Source: Ferdinandcohnia sp036962705 (lineage in GTDB: Bacteria; Bacillota; Bacilli; Bacillales; Bacillaceae_L). From it: a DNA stretch of 64,000 bases. A model generated the notes under the pieces. The model saw only the letters and a program-made list of their open reading frames with translations. It was not told the DNA's origin and did not search any database. Both the position numbers and the translations under genes were made by a program. Below are positions 42,106 to 50,123 of this stretch, piece by piece. The stretch's first letter is position 1, and the number at the start of each line of letters is the position of its first letter. The stretch spans positions 114,033 to 178,032 of the forward strand of contig NZ_JBALOQ010000019.1 in NCBI RefSeq assembly GCF_036962705.1, read 5' to 3'.

Positions 42106-42573
42106 ATGTCCTATATTGTTGATTTTAAAAATGTGTCTACGGTTGGTTTAAATTCTTCACCTGTTGCAGAAGCGCTTGCTGGTTTGCGTGCTAATGAAGC
42201 CCGTTATTTCATGAACAAATACAAGCATGAATTTTCGGTTGTTCCAGTTAGCGAAAGTCAGGAGACTCTTGATTATGTGAACCGAATTTTGAAAGAAGAA
42301 CGTGATATTGAGTTTGCTGCTAAACCGTTAGAAACGTCGAGTTTTCAAGTCGAAAATATCAAATGGTCTTATGTCTTCTATGAGGATGGTCTAGAGGTCA
42401 ACGTATTGTATACGGTTGATGGCCCTAAGCCGAAGCGAGCGGTTGGTTTTAAGCTTTCTGAGGGGATGGAGGTACCTAAGGAGTTAGAAGGGAAATTTAA
42501 GTTTGCTAGGCAGAAGTCTAAACTAGCCGGAACAATTCGGGGTTCGTTTTTTGTGATTAAAAGAGAGTATTAA
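42106..42573 (+). CDS. Conserved protein of unknown function, co-transcribed with the GyrI-like gene
   Basis: 155 residues with AAGGAG before the ATG, 21 bp after the previous stop. Soluble, mixed alpha/beta, with KPLETSSFQVENIKWSYVFYEDGLEVNVLYTVDGPKPKRAVGF and a basic C-terminal segment KFARQKSKLAGTIRG. I do not recognise a named domain. It resembles short proteins I associate with streptococci and other Lactobacillales, which could mean transfer, but no search was possible. Confidence 0.75.
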   Translation: MSYIVDFKNVSTVGLNSSPVAEALAGLRANEARYFMNKYKHEFSVVPVSESQETLDYVNRILKEERDIEFAAKPLETSSFQVENIKWSYVFYEDGLEVNVLYTVDGPKPKRAVGFKLSEGMEVPKELEGKFKFARQKSKLAGTIRGSFFVIKREY

Positions 42574-42964
42574 AGTAGGCAAAAGCCCAAGTGGAAGGGT
42601 TTAGCATTTTTTGTATTAGGGTATCCTTTTTCATTATTGAAATTAGTGAAAGCTATTTTCACACCAGGAAAAATATAGCTTTCACTAGCTTGCAAACCCA
42701 ATGGATGGGAGATTCCCCTTGGTACTTCTACTTTGCTATTAGGGGGGTATCCCCTTTCAAATATCAAAGTGTGAAAAAAAAACGGCAGGATACCTCATGG
42801 TGTCATTTTGAATCATAGTTTTGTATGTCCACATCCGAGAAATTGCAAGTTAGCCCTCTCCAGGTAGAAGTCCCCCTAAAACTTGGTCTTTTACAGGTTG
42901 ATAGGCTACTCTTGCGTTTTTTCCACTTTTCTTTTGTTATCTAAGCCCCCAATTTTATACTTCA
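42574..42964. other. Gap without a recognisable gene
   Basis: Frames are broken and short. The text AAAGCTATTTTC...GAAAAATATAGCTTT (about 42649-42680) can form a hairpin that may end the two-gene operon. Nothing else was recognised. Confidence 0.4.
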
Positions 42965-42966
42965 CG

Positions 42967-42996
42967 AAAAAAGGGTACTGCTCTTGCAGTGCCCAA
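42967..42996 (-). terminator. Terminator of the DUF6157-like gene
   Basis: On the minus strand GGGCACTGC-AAGA-GCAGTACCC is followed by TTTTTT. Confidence 0.85.
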
Positions 42997-43007
42997 TTAA
43001 TCTTCCA

Positions 43008-43406
43008 CTATTTTCTCGATGTTCGCATTCCTTTCAAAACTTTTATATCCTCCGTCTTACTCAATCGCTCATAATCTAAACTGGACACATCATATAATGC
43101 GATCTTTCCCTCTTCATCATAATGAATTCCCCAGCCATATTTTTTGACTAAAGGAGATACACGAAAGCATGCTTTTGGTTTTGAAAAGAATTCCTCTCTC
43201 AACTCTTCGGTCTCACGGTCAATTTGATTTTTCATTAGATATGTTTTTAATTGAACATCTTCTTGAGTATATTCATATGGGTGATTACTAATTAGATCAT
43301 ATTCAATTGAAGCGATTGTTATTTTCCCCTTTTTCGGAGCCGGGACAATAGCGGAAGAAACCGAAGAATCTTCAGAAATGACGATAAATGTATTTTTATA
43401 ACTCAT
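43008..43406 (-). CDS. DUF6157-like protein
   Basis: 132 residues, start behind AAGGAGGAA. The N-terminus YKNTFIVISEDSSVSSAIVPAPKKGKITIASIEYDLISNHPYEYTQEDV and the later ACFRVSPLVKKYGWGIHYDEEGKIALY match the conserved DUF6157 pattern as I know it. It is a small soluble protein of unknown function. It has its own terminator and lies before a decayed SRPBCC gene. Confidence 0.72.
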   Translation of the reverse strand: MSYKNTFIVISEDSSVSSAIVPAPKKGKITIASIEYDLISNHPYEYTQEDVQLKTYLMKNQIDRETEELREEFFSKPKACFRVSPLVKKYGWGIHYDEEGKIALYDVSSLDYERLSKTEDIKVLKGMRTSRK

Positions 43407-43479
43407 TGCAAATTCCTCCTTACTCCTCTTTGTGAAATAGTTTCCAGTTTTCTAATTCAAATAGGTAACGAGGTGCATA

Positions 43480-43790
43480 CTATTCGAATTCCAAGGTTCT
43501 TCCTGTTTCAATCAGTGTTTTGGTATTGCTTAAGATCATCCACCATGCCCCTTCCGTGTTCGGATAGGTAGGATCCCCTTTCTTCCATTGATCTTGTATG
43601 AGTGTCAGCTTTGTACATTTCCCCACAGGTTCAAGTAAGTAAGAGATTCTGGACTCATATTCGTGATCGCTTTCAACATACGATTTCCCTGCAATATATG
43701 TAAAACGGAATACTTGATTCGGTACAAATTCCAGCACTTTTCCATAAACGTGGACAGTTTCCTCACCGTCAACGCCAGGACCTGGTTAAT
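43480..43790 (-). pseudogene. SRPBCC (AHSA1-type) gene remnant, 5' part lost
   Basis: The frame encodes GPGVDGEETVHVYGKVLEFV and PNQVFRFTYIAGKSYV... to a Trp-rich end (AWWMILSNTKTLIETG), the C-terminal two thirds of an Aha1/START-like domain. In the same frame a TAA occurs just before the GPG motif, and the DNA upstream does not encode the missing N-terminal strand and helix in any frame. No start with a binding site is present. It is best read as a decayed gene. Confidence 0.65.
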
Positions 43791-43793
43791 TTC

Positions 43794-44185
43794 AAATTCA
43801 TCCTTAATATCTGAAGAGCATAATATCAATAAATCGTATACCGTTACTTTTTATCTTTTATCCAATTCGGAAGCTCCTTTCTGACTTTTCAAATATATAT
43901 TTTCGTCAGATTTCACCATTTTCCTCTTCACAAAATAATAAAAGTCCATTCACCAATGTAGGCAGTTTATTATTTTTTTATACGTTTATGGGTCAAATCT
44001 TTTCTATTGAGTTTATAAAATCTATAAGTTCTCTTAGTTACCGTTTTTTTCAATATAATTACAATATAAAATAAACATTAAAATTTTTTAACAAAATGGA
44101 AAGTTACATTTATGCTTGGTTAAAGGGATATTATATAATAAATATAGGAATGTTTGTTCTCTCTAATGGGAGGTGGGGTTAATAA
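43794..44185. other. A+T-rich gap before the LAGLIDADG remnant
   Basis: No gene. GGGAGGTGGGG at its right end is the ribosome binding site of the next frame. No repeat or terminator was noticed. Confidence 0.45.
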
Positions 44186-44593
44186 TTGGAAAAGTGGGAA
44201 GCTTCTTATATTGCAGGAATTATTGATGGAGAAGGAAGTATTTCATTAACTAGGATGCATGAAAAGGAACACCGTAGACCTTGTATTTCTATCGCATCAA
44301 CGGATATGGAACTCCTTATTTATATTCAAAAATTAACTGGGGGAGTAATTACTAGTAAAAGAAATTACAAGCCTAATTGACACAAGGACTCCTATACGTT
44401 AACAATAAAGAAAAAAGAAGATGTTTTTCATACATTGGAACGTATTGCACCCTTTTTAAGAGTAAATAAGAAAAGAAACCGTTCCGTTTGGATTCTTGAA
44501 AACTATGATAAGGTTACTCCTCGGAATGGAAAGTACAGTCCAGATTTATTACAAAAGAAAATGACATTTGAGGATTACTTTTTCAAAATGTAA
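44186..44593 (+). pseudogene. LAGLIDADG homing endonuclease with an in-frame stop
   Basis: A TTG start behind GGGAGGTGGGG opens a frame with SYIAGIIDGEGSISLTR, a LAGLIDADG helix with the catalytic acidic residue. After 64 codons a TGA (44378-44380) interrupts it. The same frame continues without further stops for 71 codons (IKKKEDVFHTLERIAPFLRVNKKRN, then RSVWILENYDKVTP) to TAA at 44591, giving a normal ~135-residue small LAGLIDADG protein if read through. The simplest reading is a recent nonsense mutation (or a base-call error). It lies 1.4 kb from the intron-bearing tmRNA gene. Confidence 0.75.
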
Positions 44594-44596
44594 AAC

Positions 44597-44637
44597 GGAA
44601 ACGGACTCACCAAAATCGGTGAGTCCGTGTCTATTTG
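44597..44637 (+). terminator. Terminator after the LAGLIDADG remnant
   Basis: ACGGACTCACC-AAAATC-GGTGAGTCCGT is followed by GTCTATTTG. Confidence 0.8.
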
Positions 44638-44801
44638 TTACGTAAAGCATAAACCTTCGCCCCAATAAGCATAAGCTTTCCATCCTTAAAACCACTTGCA
44701 TTTATAGACAGTTTATTTTTTTCCTTCACCTATACCTATTAATTTAAGATTGTTTTAAGGGGGTAAATGGAATGAGAAAATTGTGTAATCTCATCTCTGT
44801 A

Positions 44802-45533
44802 TTATTCCGTTGCAAGTACTTCTTCAATAACTTTCTGATTGGCATCATTAATAGAGTACTGGATCTCAATTCTTACTCCTTCTTTGAAGTCATAACCCTC
44901 GTCAATGAAGCGTTGGGATAATCGGAATACTTCTGATTCTCCTTCATCATTTGTTGCCTCTAAAGAAGTATTATCACTATAACCTACAATGGTGATGAAT
45001 TGTGCAGGTAAATCTAACTGTCCTGTTGCTCCAGTGTAAACATACTCAAAAGTAGTTTTCTGATCTGCTACCTGATCAGCCACAGACCAAATTTCTACGT
45101 CATAAGTCCCTGCTTCAAGGTTAATTAAGCCTTCAGAGATGTCAATATCATCAAAAACCTTTTCTTCTCCTGGCTTAAGAATGTCCTCTCTATACTCCAT
45201 AGTGAACCCCTTATCCATTGAATAAGTGTATAACACTTCACCTTGCTTATCCTTGATTTGGTACTCGTACTGTTGTCCGCCATAAGTTAAAGGTAATTCA
45301 TTTTCTGAGTCATTCCGTACCTTTAATTTAAATATACGGTCAGATGGGTTTTCAACTAACGTGATAAAGCCTCCCTCGACTATACCTGTTTTGGCTTCAT
45401 CAGTCTGTCCCGCGACTCCACCGTTTGTTTCCCCTGCTACTTCTTTCTCAGCTGCTGTTGTTCCACAACCTACTAATGCGACCATTAAAAATGATGTTGC
45501 TAATACCCTCACTACTCTGGAATTGAATTTCAT
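44802..45533 (-). CDS. Lipoprotein with BsuPI-type domain
   Basis: 243 residues. The signal peptide ends with the lipobox LVGC. After a Gly/Thr/Glu linker, residues ~50-165 show the BsuPI (intracellular proteinase inhibitor-like) beta sandwich: FKLKVRNDSENELPLTYGGQQYEYQIKDKQGEVLYTYSMDKGF and LKPGEEKVFDDIDISEGLINLEAGTYDVEIW. The C-terminal ~65 residues form another small beta region. It is likely anchored on the outer membrane face; an inhibitor or adhesive role is unproven. No operon partners. Confidence 0.83.
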   Translation of the reverse strand: MKFNSRVVRVLATSFLMVALVGCGTTAAEKEVAGETNGGVAGQTDEAKTGIVEGGFITLVENPSDRIFKLKVRNDSENELPLTYGGQQYEYQIKDKQGEVLYTYSMDKGFTMEYREDILKPGEEKVFDDIDISEGLINLEAGTYDVEIWSVADQVADQKTTFEYVYTGATGQLDLPAQFITIVGYSDNTSLEATNDEGESEVFRLSQRFIDEGYDFKEGVRIEIQYSINDANQKVIEEVLATE

Positions 45534-45914
45534 CTTAGAAAGCCCCCGTTTTAAATATTTTACATATATATAGACGCGTCATATTTCAGTAACGTTACAA
45601 ATGTTACGCGTAAAAATATGTTAGGTTGCCCTACCATTAAGTTTACTCAAGCTTAATAGATGAATTTCAGTAAAGACCTGAAAAAATCAATAAATCAATT
45701 AATTCTAGTTGTACACCCGTCTCACTCTTTGATATGTGTTAGTGTTTTTAAACACCTTCAACAAATCAAATAAAAAAATTAGTAAAGTGATTATAATACT
45801 GTTGAGACTAAGTGAAAACTTTTGACTATAAAATGGCGTGCTAATGTTAGTTTTGAACCTTAACATTGTAAATTTGTGTTCTGTAGATAGTACCAATAAA
45901 GCATAAAATTTCCT
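45534..45914. other. A+T-rich gap between the lipoprotein gene and ssrA
   Basis: No gene was found. CGCGTAACATTTGTAACGTTAC (split near 45596-45617 on the minus strand) gives a short imperfect repeat near the lipoprotein promoter. The frame that runs from 45705 into ssrA is not coding. Confidence 0.45.
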
Positions 45915-45917
45915 AAA

Positions 45918-45964
45918 ATAAAATAAAGCATAAGCTTTCCAAACGGAAATCTTATGCTTTACGT
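45918..45964 (-). terminator. Terminator of ssrA
   Basis: TAAAGCATAAGATTTCC pairs with GGAAAGCTTATGCTTTA around GTTT and is followed by TTTTATTTT. Related fragments (ACGTAAAGCATAA, AAGCATAAGCTTTCC) recur at 44639-44682. Confidence 0.85.
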
Positions 45965-45999
45965 CACAATTTAGTATATAACCACCAAGTATATGTATT

Positions 46000-46640
46000 T
46001 GGTGGAGACGGTGGGACGTGCTTTTCCATGCTTTCGTCATGGCACTGACTATATCTTGAACCTGCTGGTTACAGGTCCTCCGGCGTATTATGCGAAACAT
46101 AATTTGTACCTGGTTAGGTAGGATTTCGCATCCTAGTACTACCATGATGTAATGGTAGCCTATAAGTCGATACACGGCTGTTAGATTACTCTACATACCG
46201 CTCGGCATTGCCTTATCGCATCGAGTACGACTTAGGTTTCACCGATAAAGCCGGATTATCACTTATGTGTTACCACATAAGGCGACTAATTACTAATCGA
46301 ACCCACGTCCAAAGATATTGGCACTTAAGCATCTACGAGTGTAGTCGATATATTAGCATTTCGCTAACTTTTCAGCCTATCGACAGGCTTCCAAGCAGCT
46401 AGTCTGGTTGTTCTCTTCCTTTGTCCTCAGACGGCGAACTCCGGCGTAGCCCACTTAGAGTGAGTCCCTGATCCTACCACATGGGCGATGGAGGGAGGAA
46501 CCGCTATAGTCTGTTATTAAGCAGCTAAAGCGAAGTTGTTGTTTTCTTTGCCAGTTATAGGCGTTGACGTTTTAACGAGGCCGATCCCCTCGACTCGCAA
46601 CTTAAGCTCAAACTACCCCTGTCGAATCCGTAGCGTCCCC
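46000..46640 (-). ncRNA. ssrA: tmRNA (ssrA) interrupted by a group I intron
   Basis: The 5' end GGGGACGCTACGGATTCGACAGG and the encoded 3' end CCGTCTCCACCA are standard. The tag reading frame GGC..TAATAA at 46552-46514 encodes GKENNNFALAA. Exon 1 runs 46640-46296 (345 nt) and exon 2 46016-46000 (17 nt), so the spliced RNA would be 362 nt, the usual length. The gene rescues stalled ribosomes with SmpB, encoded just upstream. Without splicing the T-arm cannot fold, so tmRNA function depends on the intron's activity. Confidence 0.93.
46017..46295 (-). mobile_element. Group I intron in the T-loop of tmRNA (279 nt)
   Basis: Exon 1 ends GGGTTCGAT and exon 2 starts TCCCACC, which restores a perfect T-arm GTGGGTTCGATTCCCAC. 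The exon's CGAU can pair with GUCG inside the intron, giving the U-G pair typical of the 5' splice site, and the intron ends in G. It contains AAGATATAGTC (46057-46047), the conserved P7/J8-7 segment, as well as hairpins CTTATGTGGTAACACATAAG, CTACCAT/ATGGTAG, AGGAT/ATCCT and CATGACGAAAGCATG (P2, P7.x, P8, P9 candidates). It carries no ORF. Confidence 0.88.
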
Positions 46641-46741
46641 ATTATAAAATGATATTGATGAACTTAATCACCAGATATCTGGGTGTTTCGGATGAAGTAT
46701 TCTTGCTTACGTTGACTATTCAATTGTCAACCACATGTCTT

Positions 46742-46769
46742 ATTATAGCACATGTACTTACATTTTCAA
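46742..46769 (-). promoter_or_regulatory. Probable sigma-A promoter of ssrA
   Basis: On the minus strand TTGAAA and TATAAT are separated by 16 nt. Transcription from here would give a ~95-nt 5' extension that RNase P must remove, as for other tmRNAs. Confidence 0.55.
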
Positions 46770-46786
46770 TTGTAAGTTATTGTAAA

Positions 46787-47254
46787 TCATATTTTTTGTC
46801 TTTCGCGGAAAGCACGTTCGATATCACGTTTTGCTTCTTTTTTCTTTAGGTCTTCACGTTTATCGTACTTTTTCTTACCTCTACCAAGCCCTAACAGTAG
46901 CTTTGCATAGCCATTTTTTAAGTAGATTTTAATCGGCACAAGTGCATAACCTTCTTCTTTTGTAAGACCGATTAGCTTACTAATCTGTTTTTTGTGAAGA
47001 AGTAGCTTTCTTGTACGAAGTGGATCATGATTATATCGGTTACCTTGCTCATAAGGGCTAATATGCAAGTTGTACAAGAATACTTCACCATTATGGACAC
47101 GCGCATAAGAATCTTTCAAGTTTGCACGGCCATTACGAAGAGATTTGATTTCTGTACCTTGAAGCACAATTCCTGTTTCATAGGTTTCTTCGATAAAATA
47201 ATCATGATTGGCTTTTTTGTTTTGAGCAATTACCTTGCCTATACCTTTTGGCAT
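46787..47254 (-). CDS. smpB: SsrA-binding protein SmpB
   Basis: 155 residues. SmpB motifs are clear: NKKANHDYFIEETYETGIVLQGTEIKSLRNGRANLKDSYARV, PYEQGNRYNHDPLRTRKLLLHKKQI and the basic C-terminal tail KRDIERAFRERQK that probes the mRNA channel. It binds the tRNA-like part of tmRNA and delivers it to stalled ribosomes. It precedes ssrA in the same direction, the common Firmicute order. In B. subtilis rnr is directly upstream; here three genes lie between. Confidence 0.96.
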   Translation of the reverse strand: MPKGIGKVIAQNKKANHDYFIEETYETGIVLQGTEIKSLRNGRANLKDSYARVHNGEVFLYNLHISPYEQGNRYNHDPLRTRKLLLHKKQISKLIGLTKEEGYALVPIKIYLKNGYAKLLLGLGRGKKKYDKREDLKKKEAKRDIERAFRERQKI

Positions 47255-47321
47255 ATTGATTTCCCCCTTAAGACGGTACCTTATATTTTAGCAAATATTG
47301 GACAACATCACAAGGAAAGGC

Positions 47322-48125
47322 TCATTGATTGCAAGGCAAACTTGCATCTAGATTACTATTAACGTACCAGGAAATAATTGTGGTGCTGTCCCTTACGTTT
47401 AGCGATTGAATTTTCCTAAGCAAAGATTCAAGGGCTCTATCATTTGAGTTGTGTAAAAATTCGTTTTGAATTTTTTCTGGATGATCATAGGGTAAACCAG
47501 GACATTCTATTAAACCATCCGTTGTTAAAAATATATGGTTCATTCCTTTTCTTAGTTCCTTACGTCCCGTACTATAGCATGGGACAGGCAGTTCGAAAGT
47601 ATTTACTTGGCCAATCCATTCGAAAAAATGCCGCTGGTTTACTTGATATTGCCCGAGGTTTGCTAGTTCTGGATGAAATAAATAAAATATACAGTCGCCA
47701 ACTGAAAACCACCAAATGTATTTACCTTTTCTAAGTACTATTAGACAAGAGGTTGATCCTTTAACTTTCTTGCACGAATCTAAGAATTCAGGGGTCTGAA
47801 AAATTTGTAGGATCGTTTCTTCAATCCTTCTAAATGTTTCGTTAAGTGACCTTGATAACAAAGATTTAATTGAACCTTTCCGTTTCGTAAATTCCTGTAA
47901 AATCAATTCTGCACTTTCAGTGGTGTGGTGGGCATCAAGAAGAATAACGAATTCCCAATCTTCCTTTTGGTTGTGCCAGACAAGACAACCGTCCTCATTT
48001 TTCGTTTGACCCGCTGAAAAGTTTCCGCCGAATCGACCTATGATTATTTTTTCTTGTTTCAGAATAGATAATGTATCAACAAAACTTTCCTGTGAACCAA
48101 CCCAATGATAATCATTCATGCTCAT
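47322..48125 (-). CDS. PP2C-like protein phosphatase
   Basis: About 267 residues; the ATG at 48125 or the one two codons later fits the GAGGGG site. PPM-family metal residues appear in NEDGCLVW, FVILLDAHH, WFSVGDCIFYLF, FLTTDGLIE and DSTTIISW. It would dephosphorylate Ser/Thr-phosphoproteins, or act as a regulator if one metal site is lost; the canonical DGxGG is replaced by DAHHT. It lies in an insertion between rnr and smpB together with ldh and an FNT transporter. No partner kinase is present in the window. Confidence 0.8.
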   Translation of the reverse strand: MSMNDYHWVGSQESFVDTLSILKQEKIIIGRFGGNFSAGQTKNEDGCLVWHNQKEDWEFVILLDAHHTTESAELILQEFTKRKGSIKSLLSRSLNETFRRIEETILQIFQTPEFLDSCKKVKGSTSCLIVLRKGKYIWWFSVGDCIFYLFHPELANLGQYQVNQRHFFEWIGQVNTFELPVPCYSTGRKELRKGMNHIFLTTDGLIECPGLPYDHPEKIQNEFLHNSNDRALESLLRKIQSLNVRDSTTIISWYVNSNLDASLPCNQ

Positions 48126-48190
48126 TTTTCCCCTCATTGTAATTCACACAAGTATAATTCATTTTGATTAATATTGGGAGAATTTTCAAC

Positions 48191-48222
48191 AAAAAATCCA
48201 GAGGATCAACCCCTGGATCTTT
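48191..48222 (-). terminator. Terminator of the ldh-FNT operon
   Basis: GATCCAGGGG-TTGAT-CCTCTGGATT is followed by TTTTTG on the minus strand. Confidence 0.85.
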
Positions 48223-48226
48223 AGTT

Positions 48227-49003
48227 TCACTCAATATTCGCTTTATTCGCATAGAAATACATCCATGCCATAAACCCACCACCACCAATTAAATTTCCAA
48301 TCGTGACTGGGATTAAATTGTGGATAACACCATTTACTGTTACAGAATCCGGATGATTCATGATAAAAGAAATGGCAAATGTACACATATTAGCAATACT
48401 GTGTTCATAGCCAGAGATAAAGAAGCAAAATACCAATAACATCATGATAAAAATTTTTGGTCCGTCTCCTCTCATTCCCAAAGGTAGAAAGAATGCGAGG
48501 CATACAAGCCAGTTGCAGAGAATACCTCGAAAAAACAGTTGAGAAGTGGAGAATTGAGTTTTGTTATACGCAACAGTTAATAGAAATTCATTAACAGCTT
48601 CACCTTGAAATAAACCCGTCATGAAAATTAGAAATGCAAAGAAAAGAGCACCCATTATATTACCAATATAGCTATAAAGCCACATTTGGCCGACCACTTT
48701 CCATTTCATCTTTTTACGCAGTGCCGCATATGTGTAATAAAAAGTATCTCCTGTAAATAAATCGCCTCCACCATATGCAATGAGGATAATGGCTGCACCG
48801 AATGTTATGGCAGCAATAGGAAAAGCAACTGGTGATTGTAATTCAAAAAAGAAATTTCCTGTTCGAAAGGCAACGATTACTCCAAACCCAATAAACATAC
48901 TGGCTAATACTGCTCGCAAAAAATAGATGAACCTGCTTTTTTGGAACGTATCTCGGCGAGAAAGTGCTAGTTTTTCAATACTTGATAGTAGTTTTGATTC
49001 CAT
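48227..49003 (-). CDS. Formate/nitrite-type transporter (FNT family)
   Basis: 258 residues with six membrane helices. FNT features are GGGDLFTGDTFYYTYAAL, FFRGILCNWLVCLAFFLPLGMRGDGPKIF and NLIPVTIGNLIGGGGFMAWMYFYAN. The family forms pentameric anion channels for formate, nitrite, hydrosulfide or lactate with a proton. It lies 14 bp after ldh, so lactate or formate export during fermentation is likely. Confidence 0.9.
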   Translation of the reverse strand: MESKLLSSIEKLALSRRDTFQKSRFIYFLRAVLASMFIGFGVIVAFRTGNFFFELQSPVAFPIAAITFGAAIILIAYGGGDLFTGDTFYYTYAALRKKMKWKVVGQMWLYSYIGNIMGALFFAFLIFMTGLFQGEAVNEFLLTVAYNKTQFSTSQLFFRGILCNWLVCLAFFLPLGMRGDGPKIFIMMLLVFCFFISGYEHSIANMCTFAISFIMNHPDSVTVNGVIHNLIPVTIGNLIGGGGFMAWMYFYANKANIE

Positions 49004-49017
49004 ACATTTTCACCACG

Positions 49018-49995
49018 TTAACTTTTTGGTTTCACCTCATCAAAATATGGTGCGAGAATTTGTTTCAACACATTAGCACTATTCTCAAACTTTTGTTGTT
49101 CCTCTGCATTTAACTCCAGTTCCATTATTTCACGGATTCCATTTCGGTTTATCACGCAAGGCACACCAATATATACATTTTCTTGACCATAATCTCCGTC
49201 CATATGTGCGGAAACAGTTAACACTGCATTTTCATTTGAGAATATGGCTTTAGTAATTCTCGCTAGTCCCATTGCAATTCCGTAATAGGTTGCACCCTTG
49301 CTTTTAATAATCTCGTAAGCAGCGTCACGTACCCGAATAAAAATTTCATCTAAATCTTCTTTTTTATACTTCTCATTGCGCTCGACTACCTTTTTTATCG
49401 GAAGTGTACCAATATACGCAGAGCTATACACTGGTAATTCACTATCACCGTGTTCTCCAATAATATAGGCATGTATATTTTTCGGGGCAATATTAAAATA
49501 ATCCCCTAATAAGTACCGAAACCGTGCGGTGTCTAAAATAGTCCCAGAACCTATAACACGTTCTTTCGGTAGTCCACTATATTTCCATGTTGCATATGTT
49601 AAAATATCAACCGGATTCGTGGCGACTAGAAAGATTCCGTTAAATCCACTTGCCATCACGTTATCCACGATTTCTTTGAATATTTTAAGGTTTTTTTCTA
49701 CCAAGTCTAGTCTAGTTTCTCCCGGTTTTTGATTAGCGCCCGCACAAATGACAACTAGATCAACATTTTTACAATCACTGTAACTTCCGAACTTAATAAG
49801 TGTCGGATTTCCTGTAAAAGCTTTTCCATGATTGAGATCAAGTACATCCCCTTTGGCTTTCTCCTCGTTTACGTCAATCATGATTAATTCATTGACGATC
49901 CCCTGATTCATTAAGGCAAAAGCATAGCTAGAGCCCACAAAACCAGTTCCTATTAAGGCAACACGACTTACACGATCCCCTATATTCAAACTCAT
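49018..49995 (-). CDS. ldh: L-lactate dehydrogenase
   Basis: 325 residues. The NAD+ site VALIGTGFVGSSYAFAL, the substrate Arg in GETRLDLVEKN and the catalytic His in IIGEHGDSELPVYSS are present, and the length is normal. It converts pyruvate and NADH to L-lactate in the cytosol. With the downstream FNT channel it forms a fermentation unit. The upstream ~120 bp contain T-rich promoter elements but no clear Rex or FNR box. Confidence 0.94.
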   Translation of the reverse strand: MSLNIGDRVSRVALIGTGFVGSSYAFALMNQGIVNELIMIDVNEEKAKGDVLDLNHGKAFTGNPTLIKFGSYSDCKNVDLVVICAGANQKPGETRLDLVEKNLKIFKEIVDNVMASGFNGIFLVATNPVDILTYATWKYSGLPKERVIGSGTILDTARFRYLLGDYFNIAPKNIHAYIIGEHGDSELPVYSSAYIGTLPIKKVVERNEKYKKEDLDEIFIRVRDAAYEIIKSKGATYYGIAMGLARITKAIFSNENAVLTVSAHMDGDYGQENVYIGVPCVINRNGIREIMELELNAEEQQKFENSANVLKQILAPYFDEVKPKS

Positions 49996-50090
49996 TTTTC
50001 AACCTCCATAAATCCATTAATGAAGGATTAGTATTTGTAACAGTAACTAAACTATTCGAGAAAAAGCGGACTTTCCACTATCTCTTCAAA

Positions 50091-50119
50091 AAAAGCACCC
50101 CACACAAGTGGAGCACTCT
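50091..50119 (-). terminator. Terminator of rnr
   Basis: AGTGCTCCAC-TTG-TGTGGGGTGCT is followed by TTTTTT on the minus strand. Confidence 0.85.
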
Positions 50120-50123
50120 CGAT

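Noticed and set aside
44378..44380. TGA as selenocysteine codon in the LAGLIDADG frame
   Set aside because: The codon is not at a catalytic position, no SECIS-like hairpin was seen, and the family has no selenoproteins.
45705..46175. Frame of 156 codons on the minus strand
   Set aside because: It runs through the ssrA intron, exon 2 and terminator; these RNA structures explain the sequence.
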